A stretch of 64,000 nt of DNA from Sutcliffiella cohnii (GTDB taxonomy: Bacteria; Bacillota; Bacilli; Bacillales; Bacillaceae_I), in NCBI RefSeq assembly GCF_002250055.1, contig NZ_CP018866.1, positions 798,501 through 862,500 of the forward strand, in the 5' to 3' direction. The notes beneath the pieces were generated by a model. It was not told the origin of the DNA. It saw only the letters and a program-made list of their open reading frames with translations, and ran no database searches. The position numbers and the translations under genes were made by a program. Shown one piece after another: positions 1 to 8,767 of this stretch; the first letter of the stretch is position 1, and every line of letters starts with the position of its first letter.

Positions 1-110
1 AGCGGTTAGAATTAATTGATGGCTGTTTATCCTTCTCATCGAATAAGGGTGTTAAGTTAAACATCACTGTTCCAATTATTTTAAAAGAACGGGAGGATAA
101 TGCTTCATGA
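1..110 (+). CDS. desK: Sensor histidine kinase, C-terminal end (DesK-like), partial
   Basis: The frame that starts at base 3 is open to the TGA at 108-110 and gives about 35 residues ending in KEREDNAS. The fragment has the layout of the last part of an ATPase domain: a leucine-rich helix end, a Ser-Asn-Lys-Gly turn and a final VPI strand, as in DesK-type kinases. Its stop overlaps the start of the response regulator (ATGA), so the two are translationally coupled. DesK senses membrane fluidity in B. subtilis and phosphorylates DesR. The name rests mainly on the strongly DesR-like partner, because the sensor domain lies outside the window. Confidence 0.75.
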   Translation, partial: RLELIDGCLSFSSNKGVKLNITVPIILKEREDNAS

Positions 111-709
111 TTCGATTACTTATCGCAGAAGATCAGCGCATGTTACGAGGGGCACTAGGCTCGTTATTAGATTTAGAAGATGATTTGGAAGTAATAGCAC
201 AAGTAAGTAACGGGGAAGAGGCGTTACAAACTATCCTTTCTGAAGACCCGGATGTTTGTTTACTAGACATCGAGATGCCTAAAAAAACAGGCTTGGAAGT
301 AGCAGAATCGTTGCAAAAATTAAACGCTCCTTCCAAAGTAATTATATTAACGACATTTGCGAGACCAGGATACTTTAAAAGAGCCGTTCAAGCAGGTGTT
401 CACGGTTACCTACTAAAGGACGGTTCTAGTGATGAGTTAGCGGAGTCCATTCGGAACGTGATGAAAGGAAAAAGAGAATTTGCGCCAGAATTAGTTTTTG
501 GTAGTTTACATGATCAAGAGGCGTTAACAGAGCGGGAATGTGAAGTTTTGAGGTTAGCGGCAGAGGGGATGACGACGAAAGAAATCTCTAAGCACCTATT
601 TTTATCACCAGGAACAGTGAGAAATTACGTTTCAGAAATCATTAGTAAACTACAAGTGAAAAATAGAATGGAAGCGATAAAACTAGCAAAAGAAAGAGGA
701 TGGATATAA
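107..709 (+). CDS. desR: Response regulator DesR
   Basis: A 200-residue NarL/FixJ-type regulator. The receiver domain (about 1-120) has acidic residues E8/D9, phospho-acceptor D54 in LLDIEMP, the switch Thr in ILTTFARPGYF and Lys in YLLKD. The C-terminal LuxR-type helix-turn-helix (about 135-200) contains LTERECEVLRLAAEG and TVRNYVSEI. Length and sequence closely resemble B. subtilis DesR, which activates the fatty-acid desaturase gene in the cold. The ATG overlaps the kinase stop, with a GGGAGG ribosome site just upstream. No desaturase gene is visible in the window; it would lie upstream, outside. Confidence 0.9.
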   Translation: MIRLLIAEDQRMLRGALGSLLDLEDDLEVIAQVSNGEEALQTILSEDPDVCLLDIEMPKKTGLEVAESLQKLNAPSKVIILTTFARPGYFKRAVQAGVHGYLLKDGSSDELAESIRNVMKGKREFAPELVFGSLHDQEALTERECEVLRLAAEGMTTKEISKHLFLSPGTVRNYVSEIISKLQVKNRMEAIKLAKERGWI

Positions 710-779
710 GTGGTTCTATTTTATCATTTAATTAAATAGGAATATCCTAAATATAGTATATAGTAAAGTAATTACTTCA

Positions 780-802
780 AGCATAACAGATTATGCTGTT
801 AT
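780..802 (+). terminator. Possible weak terminator after desR
   Basis: A 7-bp inverted repeat (AGCATAA at 780-786 with TTATGCT at 791-797) with a 4-base loop, followed by GTTATTT. It is AT-rich and has only a short T tract, so it is a weak candidate. It is the only hairpin seen between desR and hemZ. Confidence 0.3.
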
Positions 803-876
803 TTGTAGGACAAACAGACAATTTTTTATCTATTGATAAGCCATTCATCTTTTTGTACACTTAAGAAAGTTTGTAT

Positions 877-885
877 TGCTATAAA
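877..885 (+). promoter_or_regulatory. Possible extended -10 promoter of hemZ
   Basis: TGCTATAAA matches the extended -10 pattern (TG-N-TATAAT, one mismatch) and lies 16 bases upstream of the hemZ ATG. A TTGTAC -35-like element at 853-858 is 21 bp away, which is too far, so only the extended -10 supports the call. The resulting leader would be very short. Confidence 0.3.
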
Positions 886-901
886 GTGAGTGTGATAAAT
901 A

Positions 902-2401
902 ATGAATATAAATATTAAAGGAGTCGATGATCAAAGATTACATCGACCACTAACATTAATAGCCGATTTATTTTTTGAAGAAAGCACATTAACCTTTCAA
1001 GTGGATGATAGCCCGGAAGCACTACAGGTTAATATGTCTATAACTATTGAAAACAATAAGTGCACTGTCACAGGTACCCTTAAAAAAGATACAAAAATAA
1101 TGGATTGTACGAAAGAAAAAAACTTAGAAGGTTTTGAAACAGAAAAAGAACAGTTAAAGCAAGTAAAAAATACCGTTCTTCATGTGTTCCTTTCTCTTTT
1201 ACAAGACTACACTCGTATTGTTCAAAAGTGGGGTATTTTAACAGGTGTACGTCCCGTTAAGCTACTTCATACGAAACTACAAAACGGCGAAAGTAAGGAA
1301 GAAGTACATCGTCAACTAAAAGAGGAATATTTAATTACCGATGAAAAGATTGAACTAATGCAAGAAATTGTAGACCGTCAACTTTCTGTCGTTCCAGACC
1401 TGTACGATTTAGGAAAGGAAGTAAGTATTTATATCGGTATTCCTTTTTGTCCGACGAAATGTGCGTATTGTACATTCCCAGCATACGCAATTAACGGAAA
1501 GCAAGGAAAAGTGGACTCGTTTCTAGGAGGATTACACCACGAAATAGAAGTAGTCGGCAAATGGTTAAAAGACAATGATATTAAAATAACAACTGTTTAT
1601 TACGGTGGTGGTACTCCAACGAGTATTACAGCGGAAGAAATGGATATGTTATATGAACAAATGTATCAATCTTTTCCTCATATGGAACGAGTACGGGAAG
1701 TAACAGTAGAAGCGGGACGCCCTGATACAATAACACCTGAAAAGCTAGAAGTATTGAAGAAATGGAATATTGACCGTATTAGTATTAATCCACAATCGTA
1801 TATACAAGAAACGTTAAAAGCGATTGGCCGTCATCATACTGTTGAGGAAACTGTAGAGAAATTCCACTTAGCACGTTCGATGGACATGAACAACATCAAT
1901 AAGGACCTTATTATTGGCTTGCCAGGAGAAGGGACAAAAGAATTTGACTATACATTAAGTGAAACAGAGAAGTTAATGCCAGAGTCATTAACAGTTCACA
2001 CTTTATCGTTTAAACGTGCGTCTGAAATGACAAAGAATAAGCAAAAATATAAAGTTGCCGACCGTGATGAAATTAGTAAAATGATGGACATGGCTACGAA
2101 ATGGACGAAGGACCATGGTTACGTTCCTTATTACTTGTACCGTCAAAAAAATATTTTAGGTAATCTTGAAAATGTTGGATATGCACTACCAGGACAAGAT
2201 AGTATTTACAATATTATGATTATGGAAGAACGTCAGTCCATTATCGGTTTAGGTTGTGGGGCATCGAGTAAGTTTGTAAACCCGGTAACAGGGAAGATTA
2301 CTCGATTTGCGAACCCGAAAGATCCAAAATCATATAATGATGGGTATTTGCATTATACGGAAGAAAAAATAAAAATTTTAGAAGACCTTTTTAACATGTA
2401 A
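902..2401 (+). CDS. hemZ: Radical SAM coproporphyrinogen III oxidase-like protein HemZ
   Basis: A 499-residue radical SAM enzyme of the HemN/HemZ group. The CxxxCxxC cluster motif is C183, C187 and C190 (PFCPTKCAYCTFPAY), followed by the glycine-rich YYGGGTPT SAM-binding stretch and an EAGRPD motif. Length matches B. subtilis HemZ (YhaV). The family is linked to oxygen-independent conversion of coproporphyrinogen III to protoporphyrinogen IX, although many HemN-like proteins do other chemistry, so the exact reaction is inferred. The first residues of the ATG are preceded only by a weak ribosome site (AGTGAG). A strong terminator follows immediately. The rest of the heme genes in this window are about 35 kb away. 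Confidence 0.88.
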   Translation: MNINIKGVDDQRLHRPLTLIADLFFEESTLTFQVDDSPEALQVNMSITIENNKCTVTGTLKKDTKIMDCTKEKNLEGFETEKEQLKQVKNTVLHVFLSLLQDYTRIVQKWGILTGVRPVKLLHTKLQNGESKEEVHRQLKEEYLITDEKIELMQEIVDRQLSVVPDLYDLGKEVSIYIGIPFCPTKCAYCTFPAYAINGKQGKVDSFLGGLHHEIEVVGKWLKDNDIKITTVYYGGGTPTSITAEEMDMLYEQMYQSFPHMERVREVTVEAGRPDTITPEKLEVLKKWNIDRISINPQSYIQETLKAIGRHHTVEETVEKFHLARSMDMNNINKDLIIGLPGEGTKEFDYTLSETEKLMPESLTVHTLSFKRASEMTKNKQKYKVADRDEISKMMDMATKWTKDHGYVPYYLYRQKNILGNLENVGYALPGQDSIYNIMIMEERQSIIGLGCGASSKFVNPVTGKITRFANPKDPKSYNDGYLHYTEEKIKILEDLFNM

Positions 2402-2404
2402 GAA

Positions 2405-2426
2405 GCTCTCCTTTTGGAGGGCTTTT
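2405..2426 (+). terminator. Rho-independent terminator of hemZ
   Basis: A 7-bp stem (GCTCTCC with GGAGGGC, one G-U pair), a TTTT loop and a short T tract begin 3 bases after the hemZ stop. Confidence 0.8.
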
Positions 2427-3031
2427 ATTAGTTTCAATAATAATGTGCTACAAAAAATCTAGTTCAACAAAATTAGATAAAATCTAACATTTTTTATAGA
2501 CCTTCCATAATGTCGTTCTTAATAAGATACGAAAAATAATTTATGGTAAAAAACACCTGTATTTTATTGGATATGAGCAGAAAGAATTATAAATGACATG
2601 TACGTTAAACCTTTATTTATAGGCAAAAATAACTATTTTTTAAAAATTTAGATTATTTCGACTTATTGCGACAACATTTTTTAAATGTTCTCTATAGAGT
2701 ATAGTTTGTACCTGTATCCTACATAAGCGTCTTACAAATTGTTAGTTAGGACATTTGGAGTAGTTACGACTCAGGTTGGATTATGGGAATTTAATTGAAA
2801 GGGGGAAAGGCTCGAATGTTTCCATAGGCACTATTCTAAAATATGTTGTTAAACTCCGTTGCATCTCCAAGAAGTATCGCTAATAAAAAGAGAAAACCGC
2901 GATACAACGATAACTTCCTACTCACCACTGATCTTATATAATTCTAGTAAAATTGGAAAAGTTCATAACAGCTGTATAGCAGCATATTTTATGAGTACTG
3001 CCTTATTAAAAAATAAGGGAGGAATACTTAA
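2427..3031. other. Long AT-rich intergenic region upstream of bpr
   Basis: About 600 bases with no credible reading frame. The only clear signal is the ribosome site AAGGGAGG at 3015-3022 for bpr. A short palindrome CTCTATAGAG at 2690-2699 and a TTGCGA at 2666-2671 are visible, but no -35/-10 pair has acceptable spacing. The length suggests a regulated promoter or long leader for a secreted protease, as expected for a degradative exoenzyme. That is inference. Confidence 0.5.
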
Positions 3032-6000
3032 TTGAGGAGTTTTAAACGTAAGTTTACAAAATTAGCTGCCGTACTTATGTGCGCACTATTACTCGTTCCA
3101 AGTTTTAATTTTAACACGGCTTCAGCAGAGTCAAAAGGTACATCCGTTTCTTTTGCAGATAGTAAAGGTGCAGCTGAAGCTAAAGTAAGTAAAAGTTTAG
3201 TAGAAAAATATAAAAAAGATGAAATGGTATCATTTCTTGTTCGCTTTAAGGAGCAAGTTGATACTGTAAGTGTAGCAGCAAAAGCAGAGGAAAAAGCTGC
3301 AAAGCAAAATTTAACACCTGGCAAAACATCATTAGCAAAACGTTCTACAATTGTTTCTGAGTTACAAGCAACAGCTAAAGTTACACAAGCAGATGTTTTA
3401 GATTTCTTATCAAAACAAGAAGCTTCTGGAAAAGCTAAAGACGTACAATCTTTCTATATCGTAAACGGTATCGCTGTAACAGCAACTAAAGACGTTATGG
3501 AAAAAATCGCAAGCTTCCCAGAAGTTGAAGCAATTACACATAACGCTGAGGTTCAATTATATCCAAATGCTGAACCAACTTCTTCTGTAGAAGATGCAGC
3601 TCCTACTTCTGGAAATGTTGAATGGAACATTGAACAAGTAGGTGCACCTGCAACTTGGGATATGGGAATCGACGGTAGCGGTGTTGTCGTAGCTGTTATG
3701 GATACAGGTGTTCAATGGGATCACCCTGCATTAATCCAACAATACAACGGCTATGATTTTAACAATCCGAATAATCCTTCTCATACTTACAACTGGTTCG
3801 ACGCAGTAAATGGTCGTGCAGTACCTTATGACGATCATGGACATGGTACGCACGTTACTGGAACTGTCCTAGGTGTGGAAATGGATGGAACAAATGCAAT
3901 TGGTGTAGCTCCTGGAGCTAAGTGGATTGGGGTTAAAATTTTAAGTGGTTCAGGTAGTGGCTCTACAGCTGGCATTCTTGCTGGTGCACAATACTTATTA
4001 GCACCAACAGATGAAAATGGTGTGCCTAACCCAGATATGGCTCCTGACGTTGTAAACAACTCATGGGGTGGAGGACCTGGAATGGATGAGTGGTTCCGTC
4101 CGATGGTGCAAGCTTGGAGATCTGCTGATATCTACCCTGTATTTGCAGCTGGTAACACTACGTTAACTAACCCAGGTGGCCCTGGTTCTGTTGCTGTACC
4201 GGCAAACTATCCAGAGTCTTATGCGGTTGGTGCAACTGATATTAACATGAACTTAGGTAGTTTCTCATTACAAGGACCATCTCCATATGGAGAAATGAAG
4301 CCAGAAGTATCTGCTCCTGGTGTAAATATCCGTTCTGCTACTCCTGGAAGTAGTTATCAAGGTGGATGGAATGGGACGTCTATGGCGGCTCCGCACGTAG
4401 CTGGTGCAGTTGCTCTATTAAAACAAGTAAATGCATCTTTATCTATTGATGACATTGCTGAAATTTTAGAAACGACAGCAACACCAAGAACAAACTCTCA
4501 ATATCCAGAAGCACCTAACAATGGTTTTGGACATGGGATCATTAACGTATTTGATGCAGTTTCATCTGTCATCTCCGGTTTAGGTACTGTAAAAGGTAAC
4601 GTTACGGTAGATGGGGATGATGATCAAGCGCCTGTTATTGGGCATGATGGTCATGGTGAAACATATGCTGGTCTTCCAGTAGCAATTGAGGCATCTGTAG
4701 AAGACAATATTAGTGTAACAAGTGTAGTAGTGGAATACTCAAAAGGTGATTCTTTTGAAACTGTTTCTGCTAGACGTGTTAGCGGAGACTTCAAAAATGG
4801 AGTTTATGAAGCTACTATTCCTGGCGAAGATGTGGTGGAAGGCGAACTCGTATATCGTATTAAAGCAACAGACTTCGGTGGAAACGAAACAGTTAGTGAC
4901 GACTATTCCATCACTGTAAATCCTGCACCATCAGTAGGATATTATCAAGACTTTGAAGAATCTTTTGCTGGGTGGGTAACATACGGAGATAACAACACTT
5001 GGGAATGGGGAGTACCGACTAGCGGACCAGGCTCAGCATATTCTGGTGAAAAAGCTGTAGCTACAAATCTTGCTGGACAGTATGTAAATAATACTTATTC
5101 CATTCTTGAATCACCACCGATTGCAGTACCTGAAAGCGGAGAAGCATTTTTACAATTCAAGCATTGGTATAACATCGAAAACAACTGGGATTTCGGAGAT
5201 GTTTGGATCTCAGCTGATGGTGGAGCTACTTGGGATAATGTAGCAACATATACGAATGTATCAAACGGTTGGGTAGATGCTCAATTTGATTTAAGTGGAT
5301 ATGCTGGTAATACTATTATCGTTTCATTTGACTTAGATACAGATGGAAGTGTAGTACGTGACGGTTGGTACATTGATGATTTCCGTATTTCTGACACTGC
5401 TTTATCTAGTTTAGAAACTGGTAAAGAAGTAACGCCGAAAAAAGAACGAGGAGAAGTTACGAAAAAAGGTGTTAGAGAACGTAGTGGAGAAAGACCAGAC
5501 GTTTCTAAGTTCAAAGATGTTTCTATTAATGTCGAGTCTAATTCTATTGGACCGGTAGCATTACCATTAGCTGCAAAAGTTTCCATTTTAGAAACTGGTC
5601 GTTCCGTTAATACAAATCCAGCTAATGGAAGTTATTCTATGACTCATGCAACTGGTGATTATACGATGGTTGCAGAAGCATATGGACATGAATCACAAAC
5701 GCAAACGGTCACAATTGAAGATGGTGTTGAAGCTAATGTTAACTTCAACCTTGAAGAGTTAGCGAAAGGAACTGTAGCTGGAACTGTTACGAACGAAGCA
5801 ACAGGTTTACCAGTTGAAGGTGCAACAATCTACTTAATGGAAGATGCTGCAGTTGCTCCAGCAACAACAGATGCAAACGGCGCATATTCATTAACAGGAT
5901 ATGAAGGTGAATACACTCTTAAAGTTGTAGCACCAAGCTATTACAGTCATGAGTTCACTGTAACATTAGAAGGTAATGTTGAATTAAACGTTGAATTAAA

Positions 6001-7432
6001 GCCATTCATCGGTTTCCCTGGTGAAATCGGCTATGATGACGGTACTGCTGAAAACGCTAGAGCGTTCTACGATGCTGGTAACGGTTGGGCAGTTAAAATG
6101 TCGTTAGAAGAAGGTCATAACAAAGCACTAGTAACTGGCGGTATCTTCCGCTTCTGGGATACTGAATGGCCAGTTCCAGGCGGTACAGCATTCCAAGTTG
6201 CAATTCATGATGCAAACGGAGCAGATGGTGCACCTGGTACTAGACTTGCAGGACCAATCGATGCAACTGCATTACGTGATGGGACTTGGACGCATGTAGA
6301 TTTAAGTGAAGAAGGAATCGTTGTAGAGGGAGACTTCTACATGGTTTACATTCAATCGCATCCGAATCCGAACACACCAGGTTTAGCAACAGATGAAGAT
6401 GGACCGAATGCAGGTCGTAGTTGGCAAATGGTTGGTGGGGCTTGGTCACCGGCACCAACGGCAGAAGGTAACTACATGATTCGTGCCGCAGTTAATTATG
6501 AGGTTACAGCACCAACTATTTCTTCACCTGTAGATGGAACATTCACTAATGAATCATCTGTAACGGTTGAAGGTACTTCTGCTCCATCTACAACTGTACA
6601 TGTGTATAACAATGGTGAAGAAGTAGGAACAGCATCTACTTCATCTCAAGGAACATACTCTGTTGAAGTTTCCTTAAGTGAAGGAGAAAATAGCTTAACT
6701 GCTAAAGCTTCTACTGAAAATGGTATGACGGATGCTTCTGAAGCAGTAGTCGTTGTACTAGATCAAGTAGCACCAGAAGTTGAGATTACTAGTCCAGTAG
6801 ATGGATTAAAAACAAATAGAGAAACAGTTACGGTTGAAGGAACAGTAGAAGATGAGAACATTGATAGCGTTACTGTTAATGGTCAAAGTGCTACTGTATC
6901 TAACGGAACATTCTCTAAACGTATTTTATTAGACGAAGGTGCTAACGAAATCGAAGTAGTAGCAACAGACAAAGCTGGAAACACAAGCTCTGACTCTATG
7001 ACTGTTTATGCTAAGTTTAGCGATATTACGATTTCAAACGTTGAGCCTTCTGAAGATGTAACATTACGTGCAGGCGAATCTGTAACAATCTCCTTCTCAA
7101 GTGAAGAAGATTTAGATGCAAGCTTTGTATTACGTATGCCATTAACAAATCTTTCTGGCTTAAATAATGCAACAGAGCTTCCATTAACAGAAGTTGCCCC
7201 AGGTCAATATGAAGTAACATGGACTGCTCCTTCTACTATTATGGCTGAAGGTGTGGAAATTGAAGTAATTGCTAGAGATGATTATGGTAACGAATCTCGT
7301 GAAATTGCTGCAGGTAAACTTCATATTAATGGTTGGCAGCCTGGAGACAAGGATAGACCAGTAAGACCTTTACCAGGTAGACCAGACTTACCAGATTTAC
7401 CGGTTAGAGGAGATATTGCACCAACGAAATAA
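3032..7432 (+). CDS. bpr: Bacillopeptidase F, secreted subtilisin-family protease
   Basis: 1466 residues, close in length and sequence to B. subtilis Bpr. It starts at TTG behind AAGGGAGG. A signal peptide ends near the ASA at 30-33. An I9 propeptide (about 48-175) precedes the S8 domain (about 205-505) with catalytic D224 (MDTG), H271 (GHGTH) and S450 (GTSMA); the NNSWGGG stretch carries the oxyanion Asn. After it come a jelly-roll domain (from about 638, YYQDFEESFAGW), a Lys/Arg-rich linker near 805-835, a carboxypeptidase-regulatory-like domain (about 911-985), a further beta domain and Ig-like repeats (about 1155-1330). The tail ends in a Pro-rich PGRPDLPDLP segment. It is extracellular, with maturation at both ends likely as in the family. 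A terminator follows directly. Confidence 0.93.
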   Translation: MRSFKRKFTKLAAVLMCALLLVPSFNFNTASAESKGTSVSFADSKGAAEAKVSKSLVEKYKKDEMVSFLVRFKEQVDTVSVAAKAEEKAAKQNLTPGKTSLAKRSTIVSELQATAKVTQADVLDFLSKQEASGKAKDVQSFYIVNGIAVTATKDVMEKIASFPEVEAITHNAEVQLYPNAEPTSSVEDAAPTSGNVEWNIEQVGAPATWDMGIDGSGVVVAVMDTGVQWDHPALIQQYNGYDFNNPNNPSHTYNWFDAVNGRAVPYDDHGHGTHVTGTVLGVEMDGTNAIGVAPGAKWIGVKILSGSGSGSTAGILAGAQYLLAPTDENGVPNPDMAPDVVNNSWGGGPGMDEWFRPMVQAWRSADIYPVFAAGNTTLTNPGGPGSVAVPANYPESYAVGATDINMNLGSFSLQGPSPYGEMKPEVSAPGVNIRSATPGSSYQGGWNGTSMAAPHVAGAVALLKQVNASLSIDDIAEILETTATPRTNSQYPEAPNNGFGHGIINVFDAVSSVISGLGTVKGNVTVDGDDDQAPVIGHDGHGETYAGLPVAIEASVEDNISVTSVVVEYSKGDSFETVSARRVSGDFKNGVYEATIPGEDVVEGELVYRIKATDFGGNETVSDDYSITVNPAPSVGYYQDFEESFAGWVTYGDNNTWEWGVPTSGPGSAYSGEKAVATNLAGQYVNNTYSILESPPIAVPESGEAFLQFKHWYNIENNWDFGDVWISADGGATWDNVATYTNVSNGWVDAQFDLSGYAGNTIIVSFDLDTDGSVVRDGWYIDDFRISDTALSSLETGKEVTPKKERGEVTKKGVRERSGERPDVSKFKDVSINVESNSIGPVALPLAAKVSILETGRSVNTNPANGSYSMTHATGDYTMVAEAYGHESQTQTVTIEDGVEANVNFNLEELAKGTVAGTVTNEATGLPVEGATIYLMEDAAVAPATTDANGAYSLTGYEGEYTLKVVAPSYYSHEFTVTLEGNVELNVELKPFIGFPGEIGYDDGTAENARAFYDAGNGWAVKMSLEEGHNKALVTGGIFRFWDTEWPVPGGTAFQVAIHDANGADGAPGTRLAGPIDATALRDGTWTHVDLSEEGIVVEGDFYMVYIQSHPNPNTPGLATDEDGPNAGRSWQMVGGAWSPAPTAEGNYMIRAAVNYEVTAPTISSPVDGTFTNESSVTVEGTSAPSTTVHVYNNGEEVGTASTSSQGTYSVEVSLSEGENSLTAKASTENGMTDASEAVVVVLDQVAPEVEITSPVDGLKTNRETVTVEGTVEDENIDSVTVNGQSATVSNGTFSKRILLDEGANEIEVVATDKAGNTSSDSMTVYAKFSDITISNVEPSEDVTLRAGESVTISFSSEEDLDASFVLRMPLTNLSGLNNATELPLTEVAPGQYEVTWTAPSTIMAEGVEIEVIARDDYGNESREIAAGKLHINGWQPGDKDRPVRPLPGRPDLPDLPVRGDIAPTK

Positions 7433-7444
7433 TTAAAGTAAGGA

Positions 7445-7480
7445 GGGAGGGTGTGAGATTCCTCTTACATCCTTCCTTTC
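7445..7480 (+). terminator. Terminator of bpr
   Basis: A 14-bp stem with three G-U pairs (7445-7458 with 7463-7476) and a TTCC loop, followed by TTTC. It starts 12 bases after the bpr stop. Confidence 0.75.
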
Positions 7481-7504
7481 TATTACTAATAGGAAAGTAG
7501 GTTA

Positions 7505-7825
7505 GTGACATTGAAATTAAGTGCCAAATCATTACTCATAGCAAGTATGTGTGTACTTATATTAGTTCCTAGCTATCTACTTGTAAATAACTCTTCTGAA
7601 GCAAAAGATCCATCAAAACAAGAAGCTAATACAACAAGCATAGAAACCGCAAAAGAAAAGAATTCTCTTAAATTAGAAGATGTAAATTTAGAAGGTACAA
7701 GCAAGCAAAATAGTGTTGCTCCTTCGAAGGAGAAGTCACTTAAAGAGAGGCCTTCAACTCCAAAAGTCGGTAGACCTGAATTAAAAGATGTTCCTGGCTA
7801 CAAGGACGAGGCTAAAAGAAAATAA
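7505..7825 (+). CDS. Small exported hydrophilic protein of unknown function
   Basis: A 106-residue protein with one N-terminal hydrophobic segment (residues about 9-29, SLLIASMCVLILVPSYLLV) that could be a signal peptide or anchor, then a charged, low-complexity region rich in Lys, Glu and Ser. The GTG at 7505 follows AGGAAAG at 8 bases; TTG at 7511 is an alternative. The last 20 residues contain VGRPELKDVPGY, which resembles the GRPDLPDLP tail of the Bpr protease just upstream. No family is recognised. Position after bpr suggests a role in secretion or control of that protease, which is only inference. Confidence 0.6.
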   Translation: MTLKLSAKSLLIASMCVLILVPSYLLVNNSSEAKDPSKQEANTTSIETAKEKNSLKLEDVNLEGTSKQNSVAPSKEKSLKERPSTPKVGRPELKDVPGYKDEAKRK

Positions 7826-7886
7826 AGTACTCCAATAATACTTTTAATAGGGAATGGATAAATTATTAAAAATTGTAAAATAGTAC

Positions 7887-7915
7887 TTTATATTTTCGGG
7901 TAGAACAAGTATACT
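7887..7915 (+). promoter_or_regulatory. Probable sigma-A promoter of the camelysin-like gene
   Basis: TTTATA at 7887-7892 and TATACT at 7910-7915 are separated by 17 bp. An overlapping TATAAT at 7915-7920 is an alternative -10. The gene starts about 95 bases downstream. Confidence 0.5.
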
Positions 7916-7924
7916 ATAATTAAC

Positions 7925-7962
7925 ATTCTTTATAAAGAACGCATTTTGCTGTAAAAAAGAAC
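7925..7962 (+). promoter_or_regulatory. Candidate SinR operator (three SinR-like boxes)
   Basis: The SinR half-site GTTCTYT of B. subtilis is present exactly, on the minus strand, at 7934-7940 (AAAGAAC) and 7956-7962 (AAAGAAC). A one-mismatch copy ATTCTTT at 7925-7931 forms an inverted repeat with the first. They lie just downstream of the -10, where a repressor would block transcription. SinR controls the tapA-sipW-tasA matrix operon in B. subtilis, so the target fits. SinR itself is not in the window. Confidence 0.5.
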
Positions 7963-8010
7963 AAACGAAAGTAAGTATGATACAAAGGGAAAAAGAGGAG
8001 GAAACTTTAA

Positions 8011-8616
8011 ATGAAACTTAAAAAGAAATTAAGTATGGGACTAGCTCCTGCAGCTCTTGGATTATCTTTATTAATTGGGGGTACATATGCGTACTTTACG
8101 GATACTGCTGATGCTAACGGTACTTTTGCAGCAGGTACTTTTGATTTAGCGGTGAACCCAGAAACAATTATTGAAGTAGATAATATGAAGCCAGGCGACT
8201 GGATGAATCGCGTTTTCTATCTTGAAAACAATGGATCACTAGATATTGCAGAAGTTATATTGGAATCATCTTATGAAGTAATCGATGCGAATGGCGATAA
8301 TACAGAAGACTTCGGAAAACATATTCGAGTTAACTTCCTTGAGAATGTTGACAAAACAGGTAGAGAATACTACAACGATATTATCTTCTCTACAACTCTA
8401 TATGACTTAAAAGATATGGCTCCAGATGCAGTAGAAAAGAAAATTGATGAGTACTTTGGAGAAGGTAGCGGCTTACCAGCTGGTACAGATGACTTAATGT
8501 GGGTACAATTTGAGTTCGTTGACAATAATGAGGATCAATCACAATTCCAAGGTGATTCCTTAATCATTAATTGGAAATTTGTTGCGAAACAAGGTGAAGG
8601 TGAACATATAGATTAA
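8011..8616 (+). CDS. calY: Camelysin/TasA-family biofilm fibre protein
   Basis: 201 residues. The N-terminus has a Lys-rich start, a hydrophobic core (about 10-24) and the TYAYFTDTA signature typical of SipW-dependent signal peptides. The next residues GTFAAGTFDLAV and MKPGDW are characteristic of the TasA/camelysin (M73, CalY) family. These proteins are exported, cut by SipW and assemble into extracellular amyloid-like fibres. No zinc HExxH motif is present, as is usual for the family. A strong ribosome site (GAGGAGGAAA) precedes the ATG. It heads the cluster with the TapA-like gene and the SipW gene downstream; the gene order differs from tapA-sipW-tasA in B. subtilis. Confidence 0.88.
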   Translation: MKLKKKLSMGLAPAALGLSLLIGGTYAYFTDTADANGTFAAGTFDLAVNPETIIEVDNMKPGDWMNRVFYLENNGSLDIAEVILESSYEVIDANGDNTEDFGKHIRVNFLENVDKTGREYYNDIIFSTTLYDLKDMAPDAVEKKIDEYFGEGSGLPAGTDDLMWVQFEFVDNNEDQSQFQGDSLIINWKFVAKQGEGEHID

Positions 8617-8635
8617 TAGGACATATTTTATCATT

Positions 8636-8663
8636 AGAAAGATGGGGACAACCCCATCTTTCT
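8636..8663 (+). terminator. Perfect 12-bp hairpin between calY and the tapA-like gene
   Basis: AGAAAGATGGGG pairs perfectly with CCCCATCTTTCT around an ACAA loop. There is no T tract on the plus strand (AAAAATT follows). It could be an mRNA 3' end stabiliser or a partial terminator that keeps calY expression above that of the two downstream genes. Confidence 0.6.
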
Positions 8664-8767
8664 AAAAATTGTTTGCTTAATGATTTGAGCAAAATGTAGA
8701 TGCTATTTCATTTATATTTGCTGAGATCGTTAATGAGTAATGCATTAAAACTTGGGGGTGTTCTTTT

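Noticed and set aside
2666..2705. bpr promoter at TTGCGA with TATAGA/TATAGT
   Set aside because: Spacing of 21 or more bases between the boxes is too long for sigma-A.
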